From: Neoechinorhynchus agilis
Lineage: Eukaryota; Acanthocephala
Direction of reading: 5' to 3'
DNA: 64,000 bases
Assembly (NCBI GenBank): GCA_051530055.1
Contig: CM121342.1
Span: 12,834,001-12,898,000, forward strand
This document shows, piece by piece, positions 41,364-53,700 of this stretch (position 1 is its first letter; each line of letters starts with the position of its first letter). A program made the position numbers and the translations under genes. The notes under the pieces are model-generated. The model ran no database searches. It was not told where the DNA came from and saw only the letters and a program-made list of their open reading frames with translations.

Positions 41364-44300
41364 TCATTTCTTGGATTGGCGAGGATGAGCTACAGCATGG
41401 AACTCCCAATCAATCTTTCGCAAAAGATTTCTGTCTTTGCTTTTCTTTATTCTTTGTTTGCATGCTTCTAGTGCTTCTTTGTTGCTTTTATTCGGTAAAA
41501 GTGTGGCATTCCATAGGAACTGGAGACATTCTTCACTTCTTGGTAGCGAGATCACAACCGCATATATGTCATGAATCCGGTCTCTAATAGCACTGTAGGC
41601 ACTATTGCACATCTCAAAAAACCTTGATGCCAAACTGGTTGATTAAGGTCGCTTGAGATATAATCACAAACCTCTCAAGGGAGTCGTTGTCCTCAAAATG
41701 ACTCATAACTTCCACAAAGTCGGAAACAAGTACTATTGGTGACCATTCACGATTTATTGGCCCTGCTTTAATGTAGTTTCCATACATGTACGAAAAGTCG
41801 ATGTGAACCATCTACACACATAAGGATTCTCTTCTATTACACTGAAAAGCTATTAACTTTTGTAGAGACTAACAGAATTAAAAGATTTCTGCATTGTAAG
41901 TGAAAATATTATAAAGTTTATTATAGATGATTCATTCCTGAGTTACGAATTAAAAGGCTTAAAACTAAAGCCATTATTTTGATCTTTATAATACCGATGA
42001 ACTGAGAACTAGGAAATAAGTCTATAGAAGGGAATGTAAATCAGAATTGTGCGCAAAACACGATTGTAGCAGCAAATGGTTATACCAACCTGTCCATTCG
42101 TGCAAATCAGGATATTGCTCGGATGACGATCGCCGAATCCCAAAATGTCCGCAGCCACAGAATATCCTACACATGACCTTGTGAAGACTTCAACTGAATA
42201 CTCAAGACTAAAGCAAATAAACTATTTTAAACGTTAAAATAAGGCAGAACGCCAGACTTTCGTTTGGATCCAAACTTTTTCATCCAATAATAGAGGGGTT
42301 CTCCTTCACTGATAAACGTAAACGGATTGAGAGCGGAAGGGACACGAACTTCGCGTCTGGCATCAAGTATCGATTTGGATTCAGGCACCATCTCGATCAT
42401 TCCAAAGAGTTTGAGTACTGGATGCACATCGTAAGCAACCAGTCTGCATTGTAAAGAAAATGATTAACGATTTTTCGACGCGAGGCTGAACTAACGGAAA
42501 ATGGTGTCCTTTGCCGTTCCAGAACGACTCAAACAATTTAAGAATTTGAAGTGCAGCTGACTCATGACATAAATCTAAAAAATAACATAGATTGTCATTG
42601 AACTAAGGGGTCATACCGTCGCCGCTCTTAAAAATTATCGCAATTTGATTGTCCAAGTCATTTACATTACTTTCAATAATGTTTTTCCAAATGATTTTTA
42701 AAGGTCGTCGGTTCGAGTCGAAAACAAGACATTCTTCAAACTGAACTGGACCTAGTCCAATCGTCGGATGGAGAGGTGAATGCCAATTTTCGAGTTCGGA
42801 TTTGTATTTTTTGAGTTGGGAACGGAGTAAAAGCGTGGCTTCAGCTTTGTTGCTAGCAGCGGCCACGTGATCACAAATTTTACTTATGCGTTTCATGACA
42901 ATCATTTGTTTTCCAATCGTGTCTCGAAATGATTCCTTGAGCATATGATTCAGTAAATTTTGAACCAATCTAAACTTTGGACAATCCTTCGGTGCAATCA
43001 GCCTGAACGATAGTTGCACATAGAAGAAAAGAATTGAACGCACCTTAAAGTCCAGAAAAATGCCATAGCAATTGAGTTATTAAAGTAGCTTTTGACTAAT
43101 AGCAATCGAAGTAAAGGTGAATCGATATAAAATTCCTTAAGAACTGCCTTTTATTTCGGCGCAAAAGGAGGTAAACATTCTTTAATTAATAAAAATACCT
43201 GGCTTAATTGAGGTAAAAAAAATCTAATTTCCGTGTCTGATGCATTCCGACTCAGATAATCAACAGCTTTTTGTCGAACAAAAAAATCGGGAAATCGATT
43301 GCAATTTAAAATGATCAAGATTGTGAACACTGACACTTTTAATGTCAAGTTTTCAAGGAAGCTGTACAATTCGGCTACTTGCTCACAGTTCCACCAGTCT
43401 GTTGTGCTGATTAAACAAGGGAGCATTATGAGGAAATTTTAAGGACAAGAACATTCTTAAGAGCGATCAGGCGTTAGTTCATTTTGTCCTACGCGTTTTT
43501 GGGTAGGTTTGTAGTCATCATATTTTCCCGAAATTACACTATTTCTGAAGTTCGACAGCGAAAATTTTTAGAATTCAAAGTAATCGAGTTCTGAAACCAG
43601 CTTTCGTTTGTTTCACCCTATACATAGTACATAAAATAGTATTATCCTTTCATCTTTTGGTTGAGGGTCCATTGCAGTAAAAAAATTAGTCACAAGTTAA
43701 CCTGCCTTTAATGCTGTTATAATTATTTTCATTTTACTTTTTCAAATATAAATAATCTGTTCAATAAATTCGAGTAAAATGTTTAACAAAATATAAAGAA
43801 AATTAGAACCTGGTACTCTTACGACATGCTTAAATCCCAGCCGTAATTGATTCCCTCAAATTTCCTCCTTTAAGGTGTGTGTCCGAAGTGAAGATTTACC
43901 AATTAAGAAATATCTGAATAACCGAACTAATATCGTAGTTAAGCTAATGCAGAATTCAAGTTACTGACCGGTATTTCCACAGATAATCGCGAAGTGATGG
44001 ATCAAGATCTATTATTTTGTCCACATCGTCAAATCTCTTTGTGAATGCTGATTTGACTTTCGAAAAGTTTTTACTGCTTTCATCCTAAAGTCATTAATTT
44101 TTAAAACGCTAGTATATATCGGTCTCAACATCATTTATTGGAAGATTAAGCAAGTGAGATCCATCCAGCGTTTTTGGACAATACTGAATCTTGCATTTCT
44201 CGCTTTGTATGATAACATCAACCCTTTTCCGTAAGTGTTCGCTTTTTGGTTTCGAAACTAAATTTAAATTTTTAAAATTTTTTTAGGAAAAACTAAATGC

Positions 44301-47300
44301 ACCAGTAACTTGACCATTTATGCAAAACCCGTGTTTATCCAAGAATTTTTCGCAATCATCATTAAAAGGATTTAGCGGTAGTCGCGACCACGACTTCATA
44401 ATTCCGTCGATATCGAATATCGGAATATTGACCCATGCAATTATGTTGTCCTTCTGACGGGAATAAATTGAAGAATTCGTCATTTTGTATGAATGAAGAC
44501 GATCACCTTCTTGCACCATGATCCAATAAGCACTATGCAAATGAGAGCACAGCGTGGCACATCGTTTACATTGGTAAAGAATTGAACGGTATTGCTCTTC
44601 GATGTCAATCGGCGACATTCCTTCATCTGAACGCCATGATAAAGTGCAATCTTCGCCTAAACTTTCAGGTAAGGGATTTCTTCGTCAACCAGGAGCAAGA
44701 ATATCTACTTTATGTCTAAGTCCGCGGAGCGTAAGCCGGAAATTCTCATCAATATTGCACGAAGGAACATATCCAGCTTGTGCATCATGGTGATTACCTA
44801 TTGACTAATTAGAAGAACTGTATCAAATGAGGTGAAAGCACCTTCCAACTTTAACGATTGTACAACTGTGTTTTTGAGAATTAACATTGTAAGATGGGCA
44901 ACCTTATTCATCATATAACATTTGTAGATGTACTAGTGTAAAAAATATGAAAGATTTATTCGAAGCGATGGAAAAAACGTATATGTGCAATTATTCATGT
45001 AAAGATAATCTGGTTTTTAAAAGTAAAAACAGTTTGTATCTTACTTATACTTTTACTGTTGCTAATCGCGTTTTGGAGTTAAGGAAATGCATACTTGAGA
45101 TAAAATGTTAAATCTTTTGCCAAAATTGAATCGGTAATGTTAAAGGAAAAGTCGCATTCGGAGAGAAAACCGGACAGCAACTTCGTCCAGTCCAAATGGG
45201 CTGCTGCACATCCTGCGGGGCGGAAGCTATTGTCCACTCGCTCCGAAACTTTGCTACGAGAAGCTCAGAGCCGTGCGTGATTCTTAAGTGCGATTTTCGG
45301 AACGCCTTTAACTCTCTCAATAAAGAAAGCATGTTCTGCGCAATTAGGGATCGCGCACCAGAAGCCTTCCAGTATTTTCTCAATGCCTACGGGACGGCGA
45401 CTCCTTTGCTTTTCGAAGACCACCTCATTTGGTCCGAAAGAGGAGTGCAGCAAGGAGATCCCCTCGGTCCAATCGCATTCTCCCTAACAGTAAATCCAAT
45501 AGCGCATTCTCTCCATTCCAGCTTCAGCGCTTGGTACTTGGATGACGCTACGCTCGGAGGTGATCTCTCCGTTGTACTGCGCGATATGGAGACGTTGATT
45601 AGGGAGACCTCGAAGATGGGCATTGAGCTTAATGCTGGAAAATGTGAGCTCTTTGTACTGAATATTGGAGACGCCGCCAAAGTCAAAGAACTAATGGCTG
45701 GGTTCGAGGCCGTAGCTCCAGGCCTGAAACTCGTGACTCGGGAACAACTCAGCCTCCTGGGCAGTTTCGTCTTCGATTCAAATGTGGAAGATGAGATCGG
45801 CCATATCATACCGAAACTTTAGTTGCTGTGCGATATAGTGTGCGCTCTCTCGGCTCATGAAGCCTTGTTTCTCATAAAAACGCGCTTTTCATCCCCAAAT
45901 TATTGAACAAGGTTCGCACAGCAACATTTTTCAAACATAAGGAAGGATTGGCTAAGCTAGACGGCAAGGTGAGGGCTTGTCTCGAGCGTATTTTAAATGT
46001 CCAGCTCTCAGATGAGACGTGGCGACAAGCTTCTTTGCCTGTGTCATCGGAGGGATTGGGAATTCGGGCACTAGTGGACCTTGCTTTGCCGGCCTTTCTT
46101 GGATCGTTTGAGGGGAGCCTACCAGTATCGAAGAAAATTTTGAAGGAAAAGTTCTGTCTTGACCGGGATTTCGTGGTGGCGGTTGAGGAATGGTGCCAGC
46201 GGACAGGCGCTAACCATGTTCCCGTGAATGGCCTCAGACAGTCGATCTGGGACGGACCTCTTGTCGCGAGAGCTCACAGCTCTCTACTTTCAGGTTCTTG
46301 CGATGGGGTCGTCCAAGCTAGACTGTTGCAGTTTCAACACGAGAACCTGGGGCGTGGTTGGAGTCTGTTCCTCTGGCATCAGTGGGAACTCTTCTTACTG
46401 ACGAGGTAACGAGGATCGCAGTATCCTTGAGACTTGGTCTCCCGATATGCACGCCCTATCGCTGTCGATGTGGGTCCTTGGTTGATGCTCTCGGGCGACA
46501 CGGTCTCGTCTGCAGAAGGTCAGCAGGAAGGTTCTCACGCCATTCTGAAATCAATAACGCAATTTCTCGGGCGTTGAGAACGGCGAACTTCCCGAACATC
46601 CTGGAACCCGCCCACCTCTGTAGACTAGACGGCCGTAGGCCCGATGGAATTTCGGTCTTCCCGTGGCAGGACGCCACGTGTGTGGATACCCTCGCAGCCA
46701 GCAACATCCCCTACTCCCTCGAAATCGCCGGTGGTGCCGCCAGTGAATCGAGGGCTCACTATTTTGTCCCCTTTGGGGTAGAGACGTGTGGAGCGCTCGG
46801 CAGCTCAGCACTCTCTCTGCTCCAGGATCTCTCGAAGAAATTGAGAGAGGCAACCGAAGACTCAAGAGCAGGCGTATTCCTTCGACAAAATATCTCGCTA
46901 GCAGTACAACGGGGCAGTGCTGCCAGCGTGATGGCGACGGTCGAGGAAGGACAAAAGCTGGAATTCGGCGGGAGGTGGTGAGTGTGTTAATTGTCGAGAG
47001 ATGAAGATTGATTGAATACATTTATCGTTAAAAAAAGAATGCGAAAGTTATAGTGTTTCAAAGGGCTAATAGCAAAATAAGCGATATTATTTTACGAAAA
47101 GTATTATTGCAATGCTGAACATTCGGAGAACAAAATTATAGAGTAGATTAGAAGGATTTTGTCCCTTTTTAAATTCTAATCTGAAATTGCATACAACTAG
47201 GCAGTTTGTTAAGAATAAGAAAATTGGTTGTTCATCCGTGTAAAGATTAACGTAGAAGGCATTAGCGGAATGATTATTGAAATCAAAATCACTGCTTTAA

Positions 47301-48074
47301 AATGCTAAGCAAAAGTAATTTATGAAGAGACAAATAAAGCCAAAAGGAAAATCTCTGTCTGAAATTCAAATACAAAAAACAATTTTTCGTTGTCCAATAA
47401 CTCACCTTATATTTTATGAGCCTAATATTCTCAAACATAATTTCGTTTCTGTTTTTAATTCGAAGATAGCGTGCGCCAGATTGATTGTCGTCCTGGATAG
47501 GCCATTGCGCTTCGATGTGAGTAGTGAACTCTGTTGGTGTCCAATTGACATCAACTTCAAGGTCACGGCACTCACCGAATATATCCAAGCGCACTTGTAC
47601 TAGACCTTCAGTTAATGTAGACCGTTGTTTCTTAAAAACAGAAAATTGAACCTACCTTGAACATTAGGAGCACATATGAACTGATCTGGGTAGAAGCGAG
47701 ATCTAAGTTTCGCCGATGCCTCGTCTGATCTCTTCTGAACGTCTTTTATGAACAAAACAAGACGATCATATGGTTGAACCTGTAAGAGAAAACATGAACG
47801 CGCTGTAAAAGAATTTATGCGTTTTGGATACAATGATACTACCTTATCCTTTCTGAGCATAGTCATTTCCTTCGACTCTTCTTTGGGGACCATTTGTAGC
47901 ACCGGGACGAAGAAATCGACATTTTTTAGGATGTCGCTTTCTTTTAGTGTCACCAACTTAAGCGTTGAAGTCGACAGGTGAACTAAATCGTAATCAGTTG
48001 ATCTCTCCGTGACTTGACTATCAGAACCGATTTGGCGCTTGACATCGGCAATCGATGACGACCTAGTTGCCAAT
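41364..48074 (-). CDS. PIK3C: Class I phosphoinositide 3-kinase catalytic subunit (p110-like), multi-exon, divergent active site
   Basis: Exons read down the minus strand. RBD-like pieces: 48074-47843 and 47779-~47660, then ~47600-47395 (VRLDIFGECRDLEVDVNW). C2: ~44790-44290 (FRLTLRGLRHKVDILAPG; DNIIAWVNIPIFDIDG). Helical domain: ~44090-43970 (DPSLRDYLWKYR) and 43426-43190 (DFFVRQKAVDYLSRNASDTE). Kinase: 43040-42610 (FDSNRRPLKIIWKN; IAIIFKSGD), ~42555-42490, ~42445-42240 (GMIEMVPESKSI), ~42210-42090 (FTRSCVGYSVAADILGFGDR, with HPSNIL), 41811-~41675 (MVHIDFSYMYGN) and ~41630-41364 (FFEMCNSAYSAIRDRI; RKIDWEFHAVAH). The C-terminal DWxFH motif is that of class IA enzymes, which phosphorylate PtdIns(4,5)P2. 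Catalytic D-R-H-x-x-N and the ATP-contacting Lys are present, but the DFG motif is DFS and the usual DLRQD is DLCHE. The first exons, including the adaptor-binding domain, were not found. Retrotransposon copy E sits in the intron between 44.8 and 47.3 kb. Confidence 0.85.
45106..46981 (+). pseudogene. RLE-type non-LTR retrotransposon, copy E, antisense in a PI3K intron
   Basis: 5'-truncated copy starting inside RT (KTGQQLRPVQMGCCTSCGAE), then VILKCDFRNAFNSLN, WSERGVQQGDPLGPI and SAWYLDDATLGGDL. The thumb and C-terminal parts match copy F at the level of nearly every base. Damage: TAG at about 45820-45822 where F has TCG; one-base deletions near 45888 and 46330; and two in-frame deletions inside the endonuclease, 7 codons after FPW and 12 codons after GAAS. 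It ends with the stop of the family reading frame (EFGGRW), and similarity to copy F stops within a few bases of that stop. Insertion antisense to the host gene in an intron would be tolerated. Confidence 0.88.
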
Positions 48075-49264
48075 TTACTGTATTCCGAGAGAAGAAGCGG
48101 CGATAATTAAACTAACGCATTTGAATTTATTTTTAAGACGACGCCATTTGAACATAGTATTTCAAGCTCGATTATAAAATAGCTGTCGTGTGATGAGTAT
48201 GCCATGTTGAAATTTTTGGGAAAACTGAGCAGTGTTCAAAAGTTTTACGTGAGTTGACGGCGCGTTCGAGTTAAAGCGGAATTGTAAGGTGAAAAAACGA
48301 AAAAAGTTTGTACTAAAAGCTAACCATTTAAAGACCGGAAAAATGATAACTATTCGTTTACAAAAAATGGATTATGTTAGTAACTTTAATTTCTTAATAA
48401 CCTTGTTGAAAATATATTTTCCCTCCTCAGTTATTTTTCTTAGAACTATTCTTGAATGAAATATTCACACTGTGAAATATTTTATGGCGCCAATATTTCG
48501 AATTTTAATCAAATCCATATACAGGGAAGCAGTAAAAACATACACACTCACACTAATAGTATGATATCCACCTCGTCATAACACTTGTCTGCTAAGCAAT
48601 TACAGTTGAGTGTACAATGTTAGACCACTGGACATCTCATTATATTTGACGTTGATTGAGGTTCTGTCATGGCGGATGATCATTGCCTCAGCCAATCTTA
48701 GTATCGTGGTCTCATTGTCCTTATAGAGGATCATAATTCGGTTTTAAAAGCTTGAAATATAAACACCTCCATGTCCATCCTTTGTACATGTGTGACCACA
48801 CATAGGATTATGCTTATTTAAGCTCAAATATGAAAAATAGGGATGAAGAAATTACAATTGATTATAGAATGTAATGCTCATCAGAATGAGTCGCGAGACT
48901 GGGTAAGCATCAATAGCTTCAAATTCTGGGATTTATAAGTAATTAATTGTTAACGCTTACTTTAAAGATAGCACCGGTGTGCTACAAGCATCATGCAATT
49001 ACTGCAATTCTAGGCTATGTATTGAACCTTCAGGAAATTTTTTTATGAACGAAGCTGATTTTTCAAGAACTCAACTTTTCGAGCTAAGGCTATAAATGTC
49101 ACGATAAAAAACGCACGCGAATCAATTTAAGAGGATTGTTATGGCTAAATGCCGTATAAAGAACGGAAGCACAGCTAGCTACGGGCGTAGGTGATTCCCT
49201 AAACGACACCTTTCTTTGCCGCCAAGCATCGTGGACATTCATGAGATAAAATTCCGATAAATTT
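48075..49264. other. Region between PI3K and satellite, no gene recognised
   Basis: AT-rich sequence. The missing 5' exons of PI3K could lie here; the frame at 48074 is preceded by an acceptor-like GGAATACAG. I found no adaptor-binding-domain exon. Confidence 0.4.
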
Positions 49265-50727
49265 CAGACTCACTTAAAAGCATCCAATTTTTATCTACTA
49301 CATAAAGTCTTCTTATACGAGCATCTTTATTAAAGTAAACAATGAAGAAAAAGTACACAGACGCGTTTATTTAACATCGAATTTTTATTTACTGGATAAT
49401 GTTATCTTATACGAGTGACTATTAAAATGGAGACCTAAGAAGGAGTACACAGACGTGTTTTAAAGCATCGAATTTTTATTCAGTTGGTAATGTTTTCTTA
49501 CACGAGCGACTTTATTAAAGTGAGTAACAAAGGAGTACAAAGACGCATTTTAAAGCGTAGAATTTTTATTTACTGGGGTCATGTTTTCTAATACGAGCGA
49601 CTTTATTAAAGTGAGGAACTAAGAAGGAGTACAAAGACACGTTTATAAGCACAGAATTTTTATTTACTTGGTAATGTTTTTTTATACGAGCGTCTTTACT
49701 AAAGTGAAGTACTAAGAAGTAGTACACTGACGCGTTTTAAAGCATCGAATTTTTATTAACGGGGTAAAGTTTTCTTATACGAGCGTCTTTATTAAAGCGG
49801 AGAAAAAGAAGGAGTACACACACGCCTTTTAAAGCATCGAATTATTATTTACTGGGCAATGTTTTCTTATACGAGCGTCTCTATTATACTGAAGAAGTAA
49901 AAAGGAGTACACAGACGCGTTTTAAAGCGTAGAATTTTTATTTGCTGGGTAATGTTTTGTTTTACGAGCGTCACGTTTTCTTATATGAGAGTCCTTATTA
50001 AAGTGGAGATCTAAGGAGTACACAGACGCGTTTTTTAGCATCGAATTTTTAATTACTGGGTAACGTTTTCTTATACGAGCGTCTTTATAAAGTTGAGAAC
50101 AAAGGAGGAATATACAGACGCGTTTTAAAGCATCGAATTTTTATTTACTGGGTAATGCTTTCTTATACGAGCGTCTTTGTTTAAGTGGAGAACTAGGAAG
50201 GAGTACACACACGCATTTTAAAGCATCGAATTTTTATTTACTGGGTAAATGTTTTCTTATACGAGCGTCTTTTTAGTGGAACTAAGAGTACAACGCTTTT
50301 AAAGCATCGAATTTTTATTTACTGGGTAAGTTTTCTTATACGAGCGTCTTATTAATAAAAAGTGTTTTTGCTTTCTTATACGAGCGTCTTTGTTTAAGTG
50401 GAGAACTAGGAAGGAGTACACACACGCATTTTAAAGCATCGAATTTTTATTTACTGGGTAATGTTTTCTTATACGAGCGTCTTTATTAGTCGCGAACTAA
50501 TGAGTACACACGCTTTTAAAGCATCGAATTTTTATTTACTGGGTAACGTTTTCTTATACGAGCGTCATTATTAAAGTGGAGAAATAAGGAGTACACGGAC
50601 GCGTTTTAAAGCACCGAATTTTTAATTACTGGGTAATGTTTTCTTATGCGAGCATCTTTATTAAAGTGGAGAACTAAGAATAAGTGGACAGACGCGTTTC
50701 AAAGCATCGAATTTTTATTTACTGGGT
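49265..50727. repeat. ~92-bp satellite, block 1
   Basis: About 16 tandem monomers of roughly 90-97 bp. The consensus reads ACACAGACGCGTTTTAAAGC, ATCGAATTTTTATTTACTGG, GTAATGTTTTCTTATACGAG, CGTCTTTATTAAAGTGGAGA, ACTAAGGAGT. Variation between units is mainly indels in the GGAGAACTAAG(AAG)GAG part. It stops at the left edge of the 453-bp array after TTTACTGGGT. Confidence 0.93.
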
Positions 50728-53700
50728 CTGCGATAACGGCGTCTTGTTGCTTGTTAAAATTTGACACTAAGTTTTAAGATTCTAGTTCATATAAGACACC
50801 TGAATTATATCCACGGTGCTAAAAATTTGTAACAAACTGATATATCAATTTGAGATTATTTGACGCGCTGATTTCAATGGTGTTATTTAATTTTAATGAA
50901 TCTTGCAAATTTAGTAATCTTTCACTCTTGTGACTTTTGACCAAATATGATCATGCGATTATCGACGTGAATAATAAAGCTGTAGTTTTATAAATCCGTT
51001 CATTTAGTACATCTTTACGCGCTGATTAAAAATCTGTATACCGATCTGCGATAGCTTTAATCGTTCTTGAGTTATTCGTAGTTCAATTTTTTGAGACCGA
51101 TAACCTTGATTATTGATATTAAAACATCAATAAATTTCAGATCAAATTAACTTTTCTAGATCTGCTTTTGACGCTGAATACACCTGCAATAACGGCGGTT
51201 TGTTGCTTTTTAAATTTTTGCACTTTGTTTTAAGATTCTAGTTCATATAAGACACCTGAATTATATCCACGGTGCTTAAAAGTGGTAACAAAATGATATA
51301 TCAATTTGAGCATATCTAACGCGCTGATTTCAATGGTGTTATTTAATTTTAAATAATCTTGCAAATTTGGTTATCCTTCACTCTTGTAACTTTTGACCAA
51401 ATATGATCATGCGATTACCGACGGCAATAATACACCTGTAGTTTGCTTAATCTTTTCATTTAGTACATCCTTACGCGCTGATTCCAAATTTGTATTCTGA
51501 TCTGCGATAGCTGTCATGGTTCTTGAGTTATTTGTTGTTGAATTTTTAGACGTTTTACCTTGATTATTGATATTAAAACATCAATGAATTTCAGATCAAA
51601 TTATCTTTTCTAGATCTACTTCTGATGCTGAATACACCTGCAATAACGGCGCCTCGTTGCTTGTTAAATTTTTCCACCAATTTTTAAGATTCTAGTTCAT
51701 ATAAGACACCCGAATTATATCCATGGTGCTTAAAAGTGGTAACAAAATGATACATCAACTTGAGCATATTTGACGCCGTGATTTCAATGGTGTTATTTAA
51801 TTTTAATGAATCTTGAAAATTTTGTGATCTTTACTCTTGTGACTTTTAACAAAATGTGATCATGCGATTATCGACGTCAATAATACAGCCGTAGTTTGCT
51901 AAATCAGTTCGTTTAGTACACCTTTGCGCGCAGATTCCAAATCTGTACTCGGATCTTCGATTGCTGTGATGGTTGTTGAGTTATTCGTTGTTTAATTTTG
52001 AGACCATTAATTTTGATTATTTATATCAGAACTTCAATAAATTTCAGATCAAATTAACTTTTCTAGATCTACTTTTGATGCTGAATACACCTGCAATAAC
52101 GGTTTCCTGTTGCTTGTTACATTTTTACACTAGGTTTTAAGATTCTAGTTCATACAAGACACCTTAATTATACCCATGGTGCTTAAAAGTGGTAACAAAA
52201 TGATATATCAGTTGGAGCATACCTGGCGCGCTGATTTCAATGGTGTTATCCAATTTTAATGAATCTTGCAAATTTAGTGATCTTTCACTCTTGTGACTTT
52301 GGATAAAATATGATCATGTGATTTCCGACGTCAATATTACAGCTGTAGCCATCAAGATCCGTTCATTTAGTACGCCTTTACGCGCTGATTCCAAATCTTT
52401 ATTCGGATCGGCGATAGCTATCATGGTTTTTGAGCTATTCGTTGTTGAATTTTGAGACTTATAACCTTGATTATTGATATTGGAACATCAATAAATTTCA
52501 GATCAAATTAACTTTTCTAGATCTACTTTTGATGCTGAAAACACCTCCAATAACGGCTTCATGTTGCTTGTTAAATTTTTACACTTGGTTTTTAAATTCT
52601 TGTTCATATAAGACACCTGAATTATATCCATGGTTCTTAAAAGTGGTAACTCAATGATATATCAATTTGAGCATATCTGACGCGCTGATTTCAATGGTGT
52701 TATTAAATTTTAATGAATCTTGCAAACTTAGTGATCTTTCACTCTTGTGACTTTTGACCAAATATGATCATCTGATTTCCGACGTCGATAATACAGTTGT
52801 GGTTTGCTAGATCCGTTCATTTAGCACATCCTAACGCGCTGATTCCAAATCTTTTTTGGGATCTGCGATAGCTGTCACGGAGCTTGAGCTATTCGTTGTT
52901 GAATTTTCAGACTTATAACCTTGATTATTGATATTAAAACATCAATAGATTTCAGATCAAATTAACTTTTCTGGGTGTACTTTTGACGCTGAATGCACCT
53001 GCGTTGACGGTTTCTTGTTGCTTGTTAAATTTTGACTCGAATTTTTAAGATTCAAGTTCATATTAGACAATTGAATTATTCCATGGTGCTTAAAAGTGGT
53101 AACAAAATGATATATCAATTTGAGCACATCTGACGCGCTGATTTCAATGGTGTTATTTAATTTTTATGAATGTCGCAAATTTAGTGACATTTCACTCTTG
53201 CGACTTTTGACCAAATATGATCATGTGATTTCCGACGTAAATAATACAGCTGTAGCCATCTAGATCCGTTCATTCAGTACGCCTTTGCGCGCATATTCAA
53301 AATCTTTATTCGGATCCGCGATAGCTATCATGGTTATTGAGCTATTCTTTGTTCAATCTTTAGACTTGTAACCTTTATTGATATTAGATCATCAATAAAT
53401 TTCAGATCAAATTAACTTTTCCAGATCAACTTTTGATGCTGAATACACCCGCAATAACGGCTTCTTGTTGCTTGTTAAATTTTGACAATTTGTTTTAAGA
53501 TTCTAGTTCATATAAGACACCTGAATTATATCCATGGTGGTTAAACGTGGTAACAAAATGATATATCAATTTGAGCATATCTGACGCGCTGATTTCAATG
53601 GTGTTATTTTATTTTAATGAATCTTGAAAATTTAGTGATCTTTCACTCTCGTGAATTTTTACCATTTATGATCATGTGATTTCCGACGTCGATAATACAG

